A stretch of 64,000 nucleotides of DNA, taken from contig NZ_JNIJ01000014.1 in the NCBI RefSeq assembly GCF_000701345.1, forward strand, positions 1 to 64,000, read 5' to 3'. The notes under the pieces were generated by a model that had not been told where the DNA came from, made no database searches, and was given only the letters and a program-made list of their open reading frames with translations. The translations under genes were made by a program, and so were the position numbers. This DNA is from Bradyrhizobium sp. URHD0069. GTDB taxonomy: Bacteria; Pseudomonadota; Alphaproteobacteria; Rhizobiales; Xanthobacteraceae. Positions 53,977-62,086 of this stretch are shown piece by piece (the first letter of the stretch is position 1; the number at the start of each line of letters is the position of its first letter).

Positions 53977-54894
53977 ATGACCCTGCTCGCTAGAATCTCG
54001 ACCGCCACGGATGAGCGCTCCGCGCGCCTTGCCGGCATCGGACTGATGCTGCTGTCGATATTCATGTTCTCGTTCGGCGATGCGCTGGGAAAGTTCATGG
54101 TCGCAACCTATTCCGTCGGACAATTGCTGTGGCTGCGCGCCTGCGCGGCGCTGATCGTGCTGTTGCCGATGATCTGGCGGCATCGCACAGAGTTCCTGCA
54201 CCTTGAACGGCCTTGGCTGCAATTGCTCCGGGTGACGCTCGCCACGCTCGAAGTCGCGGCGTTCTTTCTGGCTACGGTCTATTTGCCGCTCGCCGACGTC
54301 ATCACTTACTATCTGGCCTGTCCGATTTTCGTCACCGCGCTGTCGGCGATCGTGCTGCATGAGCGCGTCGGCTGGCGACGCTGGAGTGCTGTCCTGATCG
54401 GCTTTTGCGGCGTGCTGATAGCGCTGCAGCCGTCGGCACAAACCGTAAGCTGGCCTGCGATGATCGCGCTCGGCGGCAGCGTGTCGTTCGCTCTCTTGAT
54501 GCTGATCACCCGCTCGTTGCGCGCGACGCCGGATATCGTGCTGGCGTCGTCGCAATTCATGGGTACGTTCGCACTCGGTGCGCTGTTGTCGCCGTTCGGC
54601 TGGGTCACGCCGAGCCTGGGCAGTTTGGGTCTGTTTGCCGCGGCGGGCTTTATCGCGGTGGGTGCGCTGCTATGCGTCAATCGTTCGCTCAAGCTCGCAC
54701 CGGCAAGCGTCGTGGTGCCGTATCAGTATTCGATGATCGTCTGGGCCGTGATGTTCGGATATATCGTGTTCGGCGATATGCCGTCGATCGCGACGATCGC
54801 GGGAGCGGCAATCATCATCGGCGCGGGACTCTACATTTTCCTGCGCGAGCGCGATCTGGGCCGCGGTGAGACGGCGGTCAGCCCGCCGGTGTGA
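53977..54894 (+). CDS. DMT-superfamily (EamA) permease
   Basis: A 305-residue transporter with ten hydrophobic segments in two EamA repeats. Conserved: SIFMFSFGDALGKF, YYLACPIFVTALSAIVLHERVGWRRW and a second repeat ending PSIATIAGAAIIIGAGLYIFLRE. Such proteins export amino acids, purines or drugs; the substrate is unknown. It is the only plus-strand gene in the long minus-strand obgE-rplU neighbourhood, which suggests an insertion relative to the ancestral order. Confidence 0.9.
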   Translation: MTLLARISTATDERSARLAGIGLMLLSIFMFSFGDALGKFMVATYSVGQLLWLRACAALIVLLPMIWRHRTEFLHLERPWLQLLRVTLATLEVAAFFLATVYLPLADVITYYLACPIFVTALSAIVLHERVGWRRWSAVLIGFCGVLIALQPSAQTVSWPAMIALGGSVSFALLMLITRSLRATPDIVLASSQFMGTFALGALLSPFGWVTPSLGSLGLFAAAGFIAVGALLCVNRSLKLAPASVVVPYQYSMIVWAVMFGYIVFGDMPSIATIAGAAIIIGAGLYIFLRERDLGRGETAVSPPV

Positions 54895-55120
54895 GCGCGA
54901 GCAAACCCCGCCGTCGTCCCGGCCAAGCCAACGGGTCGCGCGCATGCGCGCCCGATGACAGGCTCTGCGCGAGCCGGGGCCCATAACCCGCAGCGTCAAT
55001 CTTGCGAGAGTTGGAGTAACCATCCGGCGTAACAACAAACATCGCTGGGTCCCCGCTTTCGCGGGGACGACGACGTGTTGTTTTTCGCGGGGACGACCGT
55101 TTGTTGTTGGCGTATGGCGC
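54895..55120. repeat. Dispersed repeats between the permease and GNAT genes
   Basis: Contains GCGCGCATGCGCGC...GATGACAGGCTC (54938-54965), shared with 32530-32554, and the hairpin GTCCCCGC-TTTC-GCGGGGAC (55049-55068), whose CCCGCTTTCGCGGG core matches 16048-16061. GCGGGGACGAC occurs again at 55089-55097. Confidence 0.7.
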
Positions 55121-55717
55121 TCACCGCACGCGCCGCGTCGAACTGCCCCAGTTCTTCAGCGACGACCAGACGCTGCGCGAGAGGCGGAAGCAATCGACCG
55201 GGGTCGACGAGCCCAGCGCCTCGAAGCGATGCAGCTCGACGCCGCTCCACTGGAAGCCGCACTTCTCCAGAACGTTGCGCGAAGCCGGATTGGCAACCCG
55301 CGCGCCGGAGATCAGGTGCCCGACATCGAACTCCTCGAAGGTGAAGTCGATCACCGCCCGCGCCGCTTCGGTGGCGAAACCCCGACCCCAATGCTCGACG
55401 CCGAGCCAATAGCCGAGTTCGGGCGCGTCCGGTTCGCGCCAGTCAACGCCGACGACGCCGATCGGCGTGTAATTGTATTCGATCAGAAACACGGTCTCGC
55501 GACGATCGTTCGCCACCGTGCGCACGAACTCCACGCCATGATCGAGCAGATAGGGGTGCGGCAGGCGGCGGGTATTTTCCGCAATGCGGCGGTCGTCGGC
55601 GAGGCGCGCAATCGCTTTTACGTCCGCGAGCGTCGGCGTGCGTAGCATCAGCCGTTCCGTCTCGAGGACGCAGCTACTCGCCTGCCGCAATGTCGGGGTA
55701 GGGACGTCCTGCAACAT
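55121..55717 (-). CDS. GNAT N-acetyltransferase, RimJ/RimL-like
   Basis: A 198-residue acetyltransferase. LETERLMLRTPTLADVKAIARL begins the GNAT fold; the acetyl-CoA site lies in ELGYWLGVEHWGRGFATEAARAVI (motif A, about 105-128); then ASRNVLEKCGFQWSGVE. RimJ/RimL relatives acetylate N-termini of ribosomal proteins or small molecules; the neighbourhood with rpmA suggests a ribosomal link but does not prove it. It is separated from rpmA by a terminator. Confidence 0.9.
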   Translation of the reverse strand: MLQDVPTPTLRQASSCVLETERLMLRTPTLADVKAIARLADDRRIAENTRRLPHPYLLDHGVEFVRTVANDRRETVFLIEYNYTPIGVVGVDWREPDAPELGYWLGVEHWGRGFATEAARAVIDFTFEEFDVGHLISGARVANPASRNVLEKCGFQWSGVELHRFEALGSSTPVDCFRLSRSVWSSLKNWGSSTRRVR

Positions 55718-55750
55718 ATCGGGCTCCTGTATGCGAAAACAAAACGCAAA

Positions 55751-55786
55751 ACTAAAAAGGAGAGGCCGGTTTCCCGCCTCTCCTTT
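55751..55786 (-). terminator. Intrinsic terminator after rpmA
   Basis: On the minus strand AAAGGAGAGG pairs with CCTCTCCTTT (10-bp stem), followed by TTTAGTTTT. It lies 59 bases past the rpmA stop, so the GNAT gene is likely transcribed separately. Confidence 0.88.
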
Positions 55787-55845
55787 GGAGTCCTAAAGAG
55801 CTCCGCCGGTTCAACAGGACCCGGCGGACTCATTTTGTCCACCGT

Positions 55846-56118
55846 TTACTCGGCCGCGGCTTCCGTCATTGGAACAACCGATACGAAAGTGCGGCCGTTG
55901 GCTTTTGCGCGAAACTCGACACGTCCTTCGACCTTGGCGAATAGAGTATGATCAGTGCCCATGCCGACATTAAGGCCGGGATGCCACGTGGTGCCGCGTT
56001 GGCGCGCAATGATGTTGCCGGGAATCACATGCTCGCCGCCGTAGGTTTTGATTCCGAGGCGCTTGCCCGCTGAATCACGTCCGTTACGCGATGAACCGCC
56101 TGCTTTTTTGTGAGCCAT
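55846..56118 (-). CDS. rpmA: 50S ribosomal protein L27
   Basis: A 90-residue ribosomal protein. [29 protein letters not shown] is the highly conserved N-terminus, with the initiator followed by AHKK. The rest (TKWHPG-type [28 protein letters not shown]) is standard. It directly follows rplU with a 92-base gap. Confidence 0.98.
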   Translation of the reverse strand: MAHKKAGGSSRNGRDSAGKRLGIKTYGGEHVIPGNIIARQRGTTWHPGLNVGMGTDHTLFAKVEGRVEFRAKANGRTFVSVVPMTEAAAE

Positions 56119-56210
56119 GGCCCGTCTCCAAACTTATTCGTATTTCTAGATCAATTCCTTGGCGGAATCATTTCACTTTTTATCACGTTTCAATTTTTGC
56201 CCGACAAGCT

Positions 56211-56738
56211 TCACTTCTTGTCGCTCTTGCCCTTCGTGGCCGCCTTTTTGGCCGGAGCTTTTTTCGCGTCCGGCTTGGCGCGCGGTTTTGCGGCGGCCTT
56301 TTTGGCAACCGCCTTTTTGGCGGGCGCCTTTTTCGTCGCGGTCTTCGGCGCCTCGTCGTTGCCCTCGGCCGGTGCCGCTGCAACCGGCTTTTCCTTCTTC
56401 GGCCGCGGTCCGATCGTCGGCTGCTTGTTATCGGTCAAAATCTCGGTGACGCGCAGCACCGTGATCTCGTCGCGATAGCCGCGCTTGCGGCGCGAATTCT
56501 TGCGGCGGCGTTTCTTGAACGCGATGATCTTGGGACCGCGCTTGTGCTGCAGCACTTCGGCCGCAACCGAAGCGCCCGCCACCGTGGGCGCACCCAGCAC
56601 CGGCTGATCGCCGCCAACCAGCAAAACTTCGCCAAGCTGCACGATCGAGCCGACATCGCCGGCGATCTTGCCTATCTCGAGCACATCATCCGGAACGACG
56701 CGGTATTGCCGGCCGCCGGTTTTGATGACTGCGAACAT
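56211..56738 (-). CDS. rplU: 50S ribosomal protein L21 with Lys/Ala-rich tail
   Basis: A 175-residue L21; the core (residues 1-105) ends VLRVTEIL. The tail from about 110 is strongly lysine/alanine/proline-rich (repeats of KKA and PAKKA) and may bind RNA. L21 is normally near 103 residues, so the extension is long, though lengthened tails are known in some alphaproteobacteria. First gene of the rplU-rpmA unit. Confidence 0.95.
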   Translation of the reverse strand: MFAVIKTGGRQYRVVPDDVLEIGKIAGDVGSIVQLGEVLLVGGDQPVLGAPTVAGASVAAEVLQHKRGPKIIAFKKRRRKNSRRKRGYRDEITVLRVTEILTDNKQPTIGPRPKKEKPVAAAPAEGNDEAPKTATKKAPAKKAVAKKAAAKPRAKPDAKKAPAKKAATKGKSDKK

Positions 56739-57071
56739 CGTTGAATTCCTTCGTGTTCGATCCCGGCCTCGGAACAGGTCCGGGCCGGCTTTTTCTTCAG
56801 TCGTTATGGATTCGATCTTTGCGCGATCGGGGAGCGATCCCCGTGAGAGCCACGCAAAAACATGCGGCGCGAGAAAATCCCGCGCCGGGTGGCCGGACTT
56901 ATAGCCTGTGGGAGGCCCAAGTCAAGGCAAAGCGCCCCAAAACCGCGCCAGATATAAGGGATTTAGCGCATTTCGGCCCACCCGACTGCCTCCGCAGCAT
57001 GGTCATTCCCGCCCGTGAAACCAAAGGGTTCCGCCGCCGTTGTCTCACGACCTCCGACCGGGCAGGGCAAA
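56739..57071. promoter_or_regulatory. Divergent region upstream of rplU and the ROK gene
   Basis: A 333-base gap holding promoters for rplU and the divergent ROK-family gene. Two hairpins are visible: CCGGCC (56763-56768) with GGCCGG (56783-56788) followed by CTTTTTC on the plus strand, and GGCGCG/CGCGCC around 56866-56886. The first lies in the rplU leader and, if transcribed from the plus strand, would look like a terminator; on the minus strand it would be a structured leader. Confidence 0.45.
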
Positions 57072-58166
57072 ATGGCTGAAGATATCGTAGCGAAAACGGG
57101 CATCGCCCGCCACGGCGCCACAAGGCTGCCGTCGGTGGACATCGACAGCTTCAATATCGGACTGAAGGACGAGGACGGCTTTCTCGGCGACCGCGCCAGC
57201 AAACGAGCATTCCGCAAGATACTGGATGCGCAGCGCAAGCCGCTGAAGAAAAGCGGCGGGGATCCCTTGGGGAGAAAATCCGCCGAGGCCATAGGGAAGA
57301 ACGAACTCGATGAGGCGCTGGTCGGTGACGACATCGGGGCTGCGGCGCTGGTGCACGGTGCAATCGAGGAATTCGCGCAGGAGCTGGCCTACGTGACGCA
57401 GCGATTTCTCAAGACCAAGGCCTGGGCCGATACCGAGCGCATTGTGGTCGGCGGCGGTCTTCGCGAGAGCCGGGTCGGCGAGCTCGCGATCGCGCGCACC
57501 GGCATGCTCCTCAGGGCGGAAGGTTTCAAGGTCGATATGAAGCCGATCCGCTATCATCCCGATCAAGCTGGCCTGATCGGCTGCCTGCATCTGGCGCCGT
57601 CATGGATTTTCGAAGGCCATGACAGCATTCTCGCGGTCGATATCGGAGGCACCAACATCCGTTGCGGCGTCGTCGAGAGCCGTCCCAAAAAAGCGCCCGA
57701 CCTGTCAAAGGCGGCGGTCTGGATGTCCGAGCTCTGGCGACATGCCGATGACGAGCCCACGCGAGAGGCCGCCGTCAAACGTCTGGCCAAGATGCTCAAG
57801 GGCCTGATTGCCGCCGCCGATGCCGAAAGCCTGAAGCTCGCGCCGTTCATCGGAATCGCCTGTCCCGGCGTGATCAACGAAGACGGCTCGATCGAGAAGG
57901 GCGCGCAGAACCTGCCGGGCAACTGGGCGAGCAGCAAATTCAACCTGCCGGTGAGCCTGGTCGAGGCGATCCCGCAGATCGGCGATCACGACACCACAGT
58001 GCTGATGCACAATGACGGCGTGGTGCAGGGCCTCTCCGAAGTGCCGTACATGCAGGACGTCGACCACTGGGGCGTGCTGACCATCGGCACTGGCCTTGGC
58101 AACGCGCGCTTCACCAACCGCAAAAAGGACAACGGCAGGAACGGCAAGAAGAAGGACCAGGATTAA
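57072..58166 (+). CDS. ROK-family (glucokinase-like) protein with permuted domain order
   Basis: A 364-residue protein with ROK/ASKHA motifs in unusual order. An element like the ROK C-terminal part comes first: LVHGAIEEFAQELAYV, IVVGGG (124-129), then GLIG (167-170). After that come the usual N-terminal blocks: DIGGTN (190-195), IGIACPGVI (260-268), LPGNW, the catalytic-type Asp in MHNDG (312-316), and TIGTGLGN (337-344). The sugar-domain ExGH motif and CxCGxxGC zinc site were not found. The order looks circularly permuted relative to standard ROK kinases. Sugar-kinase activity is therefore uncertain; start ATG 57072 is chosen, with in-frame ATG 57015 also possible. Confidence 0.8.
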   Translation: MAEDIVAKTGIARHGATRLPSVDIDSFNIGLKDEDGFLGDRASKRAFRKILDAQRKPLKKSGGDPLGRKSAEAIGKNELDEALVGDDIGAAALVHGAIEEFAQELAYVTQRFLKTKAWADTERIVVGGGLRESRVGELAIARTGMLLRAEGFKVDMKPIRYHPDQAGLIGCLHLAPSWIFEGHDSILAVDIGGTNIRCGVVESRPKKAPDLSKAAVWMSELWRHADDEPTREAAVKRLAKMLKGLIAAADAESLKLAPFIGIACPGVINEDGSIEKGAQNLPGNWASSKFNLPVSLVEAIPQIGDHDTTVLMHNDGVVQGLSEVPYMQDVDHWGVLTIGTGLGNARFTNRKKDNGRNGKKKDQD

Positions 58167-58311
58167 AAGGTGTGCCCGGCGCGGTAACCTTGACCGGTTA
58201 GGTTAAGATGCGGATTGCATTGCCGATTTCGAGCGGATCGCTAGCCTCCTTTCGTCGCTCAGGCGACCGGCGAAGCCGCACTTCCCGGCCGCAATTTCAA
58301 TGACGCGACAC

Positions 58312-58347
58312 GGGACCGCCGGTTTTTTTGTTGCGTCCGGCGGTCCC
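58312..58347. repeat. Hairpin between convergent genes
   Basis: GGGACCGCCGG and its exact reverse complement CCGGCGGTCCC enclose a 14-base T-rich loop. It lies 145 bases past the ROK stop and 24 bases past the hydrolase stop. A minus-strand transcript would form an 11-bp stem with an A-rich loop, without a T-run. A transcription end is plausible. Confidence 0.6.
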
Positions 58348-58371
58348 ACCCTTTTCGGCTTTCGCCACCAA

Positions 58372-59235
58372 TCAGCCCCAGCCGATGCGTTTGAAGAACG
58401 CGGCAATCTCCGCGGCTGCGCGATCGGGGTCCTCGCGATGTGGAAAGTGCCCGACGTCCGGAAACAGCGCGAGATCAAGGGCGGCAAAGGTTTCGCCCAG
58501 CCGGTCGGTCCAGGAAAAAGGAAACAGCGGATCGTGCTCCGCCCAGCGGATGCAGGTCGGCACACCAATCGGCGCGGGCTGCGGCGCCTCGCCCTTCATC
58601 ATCTTGATGCGGCCGGCATGCGCCGCGCGGTAATGCGCAAACCCGCCGGCAAGGTTGCCGGGTTTCAAGAAGTTATCGGTGAAGGCTTCGAGGACGTCGT
58701 CGAAGGCGCCCTTGCGGTGCGCCCAATGCTTTAGAAAGTAACCGATATACGTTCGGCAGCTTTCGCGCGTCGTACCGACCAGCTGAGGTGCGATCTCCAT
58801 CTGATTGAACGACTGGTACCAGATGTTGTTGAGCCGCTCAGGTTCTGCCATTCGCGGCCCGATGCCGGGATAGACGAAATCAAAGAAAAACAATCCGGAA
58901 AACCGCTGCGGGGATTTTCTGGCCAGCGACTGCATCGCCGCGCCGCCGACGTCATGGCCGACGACACCGATTTGGCCGAGGCCGAGCGCATCGAGCAGCG
59001 CGAGCATATCAGCAGCATGATCGTCCGGGCCGAACGGTCCGTCGGGCTTGTCGCTGTCGCCGAAGCCGCGCAGGTCCGGCGCGAACAATGTGTGGCGCTC
59101 GGCGAGCCGCGCCATCACCGGCTCCCAGGTGAGCCAGAATTCGGGCCAGCCGTGCAGCAGCAACAGCGCAGGCCCTTTGCCGGTCCGCGCGACATGGAAG
59201 GCCGCGCCGTTCGCATGGACCTTCAAATGCTCCAT
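58372..59235 (-). CDS. Alpha/beta hydrolase, epoxide hydrolase/dehalogenase type
   Basis: A 287-residue hydrolase. Oxyanion motif LLHGWPEFW (27-34), the nucleophile Asp D95 in VGHDVGGAA, and a C-terminal catalytic His in DVGHFPHRED. An Asp nucleophile (rather than Ser) groups it with epoxide hydrolases, haloalkane and fluoroacetate dehalogenases. Substrate unknown. ATG 59235 gives the usual start; an upstream in-frame start at 59322 adds residues without family character. Expressed toward the ROK gene. Confidence 0.9.
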   Translation of the reverse strand: MEHLKVHANGAAFHVARTGKGPALLLLHGWPEFWLTWEPVMARLAERHTLFAPDLRGFGDSDKPDGPFGPDDHAADMLALLDALGLGQIGVVGHDVGGAAMQSLARKSPQRFSGLFFFDFVYPGIGPRMAEPERLNNIWYQSFNQMEIAPQLVGTTRESCRTYIGYFLKHWAHRKGAFDDVLEAFTDNFLKPGNLAGGFAHYRAAHAGRIKMMKGEAPQPAPIGVPTCIRWAEHDPLFPFSWTDRLGETFAALDLALFPDVGHFPHREDPDRAAAEIAAFFKRIGWG

Positions 59236-59377
59236 GACCGCTCTCTTGTCCGATCCTGTCTTTATATATACCGCAACCAACCCGCGGAAATCTCTCCGCC
59301 CGCGTCTTGTCTGGCCCGCCATCCTCGCCTAGAACTCGTCCCCACCGCAGGGGCGAAGGCGCCCTTTTTGGCGACTG

Positions 59378-59467
59378 GGAGAGGTGGCAGAGTGGTCGAA
59401 TGCACCGCACTCGAAATGCGGCATAGGTGCAAGCCTATCGGGGGTTCGAATCCCTCCCTCTCCGCCA
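59378..59467 (+). tRNA. tRNA-Ser (anticodon CGA)
   Basis: A 90-base tRNA including CCA. Acceptor arms GGAGAGG (59378-59384) and CCTCTCC pair over seven bases; the anticodon loop CTCGAAA gives anticodon CGA (UCG codons); a long variable arm and GGTTCGAATCC T-loop follow; the encoded CCA ends at 59467. A class II tRNA, as expected for serine. Confidence 0.97.
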
Positions 59468-59564
59468 TACAGGCCGAAAAGTTCTTATTTTCCAGCGCTT
59501 CCTGAAGTTGGCTGCTTGGCGGCCCATATCCTGGCCCATACTTCCGTTCGGACGGAAAACGAGC

Positions 59565-60350
59565 TCACAATCGCGTCTTGGAGTGAGATAGCTCCGTTGG
59601 AGCGTCCGACCGGCGCGCTACGGCTAGGGACACGTTGTCTCGGGTGCCGGCCCTGAACGTGATAGCGGCCAGCGTACGCACAGATCGAAGAGGGTCCTCA
59701 ACGTTCTCAAGGTGCTGCCGATGACCTCGCTGGTGACCATGTCGGTGAGGCCGTCGCTGCACAGGAGCAGGGTCTCTCCGGACCCAAGCGGTGGGTCGAT
59801 CGAGATGTGGGGTTCGACCGCTATGGGAAGCGAAGACCCGCCCAGCGCCTGACTGAGGGCGTGAGATCGGTGGGCAGCGAGTTGGTTGCTCTGACCCACG
59901 GGTACATCGTCGTAGCTGAGCTGTATTAGCTGGCCTGCGCTGAAGAGGTAGCAACGGCTATCGCCAACGTTGAATGTGATCAGCCGGTCCGCCGACAGAA
60001 CGGCTCCTATGAGCGTCGTGCCCATGCCGAGCGCTTCCTCGTGCTCATGCATGGAGTTCGAAGAGATGTCGATTGGCTTCCTCGACCACCTCAGCGCAGG
60101 TGGCGGGATTTGAAAGCCGATCGATCGCAGCAACCAGATAATCGAGGACGGCCCGGCTGGCCACCGCGCCGTGCGCGTAGCCGCCCATGCCGTCCGCGAT
60201 CATCAGGAGGCAGCAATCATTCGGTGACGTCAGAGCCACCGGCGTGGCCATGTCGCCAGTGAAGATGCGGCTATCGATCGCAACGGCGTCCTCATTGCCC
60301 TGACGTACGCGGCGGCGGTGGGTGAATCCGGCTATGGTCCAGTTCGTCAT
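59565..60350 (-). pseudogene. PP2C-type protein phosphatase gene, split by two frameshifts
   Basis: All PP2C motifs can be read, but in three frames. Frame 1 (60350 to 60045): QGNEDAVAID and ADGMGGYAHGAVAS. Frame 2: GMGTTLIG, NVGDSRCYLF and LLCSDGLTDMV (within 60133-59624). Frame 3 (to 59565): EDPLRSVRTLAAITFRAGTRDNVSLAVARR, with the final DN metal ligand. Shifts lie near 60050 and near 59705-59712. As read, none of the products would be complete. It could be a pseudogene or reflect sequence errors. It lies just downstream of tRNA-Ser. Confidence 0.75.
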
Positions 60351-60514
60351 GAGAGATGGCTCGCCGGGTAGCTCTGGCTTGCGTGCGGGCGCACACTGTT
60401 TGAAGAGGGTCAGGTGCTACCAAGCAGGTTGGCCTTCAGACCGTCGAATTCAACCCGGGCAATCGTACCTCGGACAAGAAGATCGTCCGCCGGATGTCGC
60501 TGGATTGTCGAAGT

Positions 60515-61093
60515 CTAGTGAGGGATCGACAGGAGAATGCTGACGATGAAGGACACCACCCAGGTATAGCCGTAGGTCGGCGTTTGTCGCAGGCGCTTTG
60601 CTCTCAGGAACAGGTAGACGGGCGCCAGAAGAATTCCGAAGAGTGTGAGCCATTTATCGGCGTAACCCGCGCGCTTCAGTTGCTGTTCGTCTATGAGGCA
60701 CAGCGTGGCGTTCAACAGCAATGGTAGGCCTAGAGCAACGAACTGCGCGAAGGAGTGATCTCCGAGGGGATCCTCCATAATTTGCATGTCGCGCCATCCC
60801 GCGAGGAAAGCATAGCCGATCGGCGCAATTGCGAGCGTCCAGACAAGGCTGTTGTTCACAAAGTTGGGCGCTACTGGCGGAGGGGTATCCTGAAGGCGCC
60901 CAGCTAACTCTGTATTTCGGAGCGGCTGCCAGTCGGCAAGACCCTTGAGCCAAACGGGCGTGTCGCCGCTGATTTTCTCTACTTCCAACAGCTCCAACAG
61001 ATTGGCCGTGGTTATCGGGCCTTTGCGCTGCCCGTTCTCGGTGAAATACCAATTGCTGGCGCTTGCCCCATCTGCCTCGACCGTATCGCTCAT
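60515..61093 (-). CDS. GYF-domain membrane protein
   Basis: A 192-residue protein. A GYF_2-type domain at about 12-65 (SNWYFTENGQRKGPITTANLLELL, DTPVWLKGLADWQPL), which in other proteins binds proline-rich peptides or membrane partners, then a hydrophobic C-terminal half with about four membrane helices ending in VVSFIVSILLS. Function unknown; it stands next to the decayed PP2C gene in the same direction, separated by about 160 bases with no other gene. Similar GYF plus membrane proteins are found in many bacteria without assigned function. Confidence 0.8.
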   Translation of the reverse strand: MSDTVEADGASASNWYFTENGQRKGPITTANLLELLEVEKISGDTPVWLKGLADWQPLRNTELAGRLQDTPPPVAPNFVNNSLVWTLAIAPIGYAFLAGWRDMQIMEDPLGDHSFAQFVALGLPLLLNATLCLIDEQQLKRAGYADKWLTLFGILLAPVYLFLRAKRLRQTPTYGYTWVVSFIVSILLSIPH

Positions 61094-61250
61094 TACTGCC
61101 CCAGCTTCCTCGTTCTCTCTTGGGCTCCCAAGGATGTCGCAAAGGATTCATCCAAGGGCCGCCTATGTTTCGCTTCAGCCCGAAGCGAATATTGAAATAG
61201 GGACATTATAGTCCGTGTTTTAATGGACCGCAAAGCCGTCTGTTCTTTCT

Positions 61251-61495
61251 ATGAAGGCGACGGCTCTGGTGGCTTGGAATCTTAGGCGGCTTCGCGTGAG
61301 GCGCGGGTTGTCTCAGACGCCGGTGTTGACCGCTCTTATGTCGGACGGATCGAGCGCGGAGTTGAAAACCCGACGGTCGAAACTTTGGACCGGCTTGCCG
61401 CTGCGTTGGAGGTGGCGGTAGGTGAATTGCTGATCGCGCCAAGACACGGTGAAAAGCCCCCAGCGACCCTTCGAAAGGGGCGCAAGAAGAGGTAG
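61251..61495 (+). pseudogene. XRE-family regulator gene with internal frameshifting deletion
   Basis: From ATG 61251 the frame reads ALVAWNLRRLRVRRGLSQ, the first half of an XRE helix-turn-helix. After LSQ (61316) the expected turn and recognition-helix start are missing, and the frame changes; the continuation in another frame reads GVDRSYVGRIERGVENPTVETLDRLAAALEV and ends at 61495. The total of 245 bases is not a multiple of three, consistent with a deletion of about 16-19 bases. It cannot make a working HTH as read. Confidence 0.75.
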
Positions 61496-61630
61496 GAATT
61501 GCAACGGGAAGGCGCGGGACGATTCGATCCAATCTGGGCCCGCAAGCATGCCTCGATGCCGATGCTCCGCCGGCTTTTCTTTCGGGACGGGGTTTGGGTA
61601 AAGACGAAATGAAGCGCGAGAGCGTGATAT

Positions 61631-62086
61631 TCACGACCGTTCGAACGCACGCAAGATTCGCTTCACTAGCCGACCGACGCTTCCGATCCGTCGCATGATT
61701 TTGGTCTCCTTCGCGATATCGTGGAGGAAGAACCAACGCCCGTATCCAAGTCCGTAGCGCTCGATATACTCGCGTAGCTGAATCCGGACGCCGTTCAGCC
61801 GCGCTGCTCGTTTCGCCGCCGCTGCGAATATGATGGCTACCGTGATCACTAGCTCGTCGGATGCCGTCGGCCCTCGCTCCAACGCGATCTTGGCCTGCAG
61901 CTTGCGTCTTATCAGCTTCCGCTTGGTCCGCGCATCCGCAAACCGCGGGTCGATATCTATGGTGGCGGATGGGGGAGCCGTCGGGGAGCCAGACTTCAAC
62001 CAGTTCAGATTGGACTCAAGGGTAGCTCTCCTTGATGTCGAGCCGTAAAGAAAATCCCCCAAAAACGCCGAAACACAGAAATCCAT
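61631..62086 (-). CDS. Orphan hypothetical protein
   Basis: A possible 151-residue protein starting MDFCVSAFLGDFLYGS, with a charged middle (RTKRKLIRRKLQAKIALERG) and a possible hydrophobic segment (ELVITVAIIFAAAAKRAA). No family recognised, and codon use is less biased than the core genes. An earlier in-frame start at 62137 exists. It may be spurious or an accessory gene. Confidence 0.4.
   Translation of the reverse strand: MDFCVSAFLGDFLYGSTSRRATLESNLNWLKSGSPTAPPSATIDIDPRFADARTKRKLIRRKLQAKIALERGPTASDELVITVAIIFAAAAKRAARLNGVRIQLREYIERYGLGYGRWFFLHDIAKETKIMRRIGSVGRLVKRILRAFERS

Noticed and set aside
59384..59656. Open frame across tRNA-Ser (starts MAEWSNAPHSK)
   Set aside because: It is the translation of the tRNA gene itself, a known annotation artefact, and has no family after the tRNA end.
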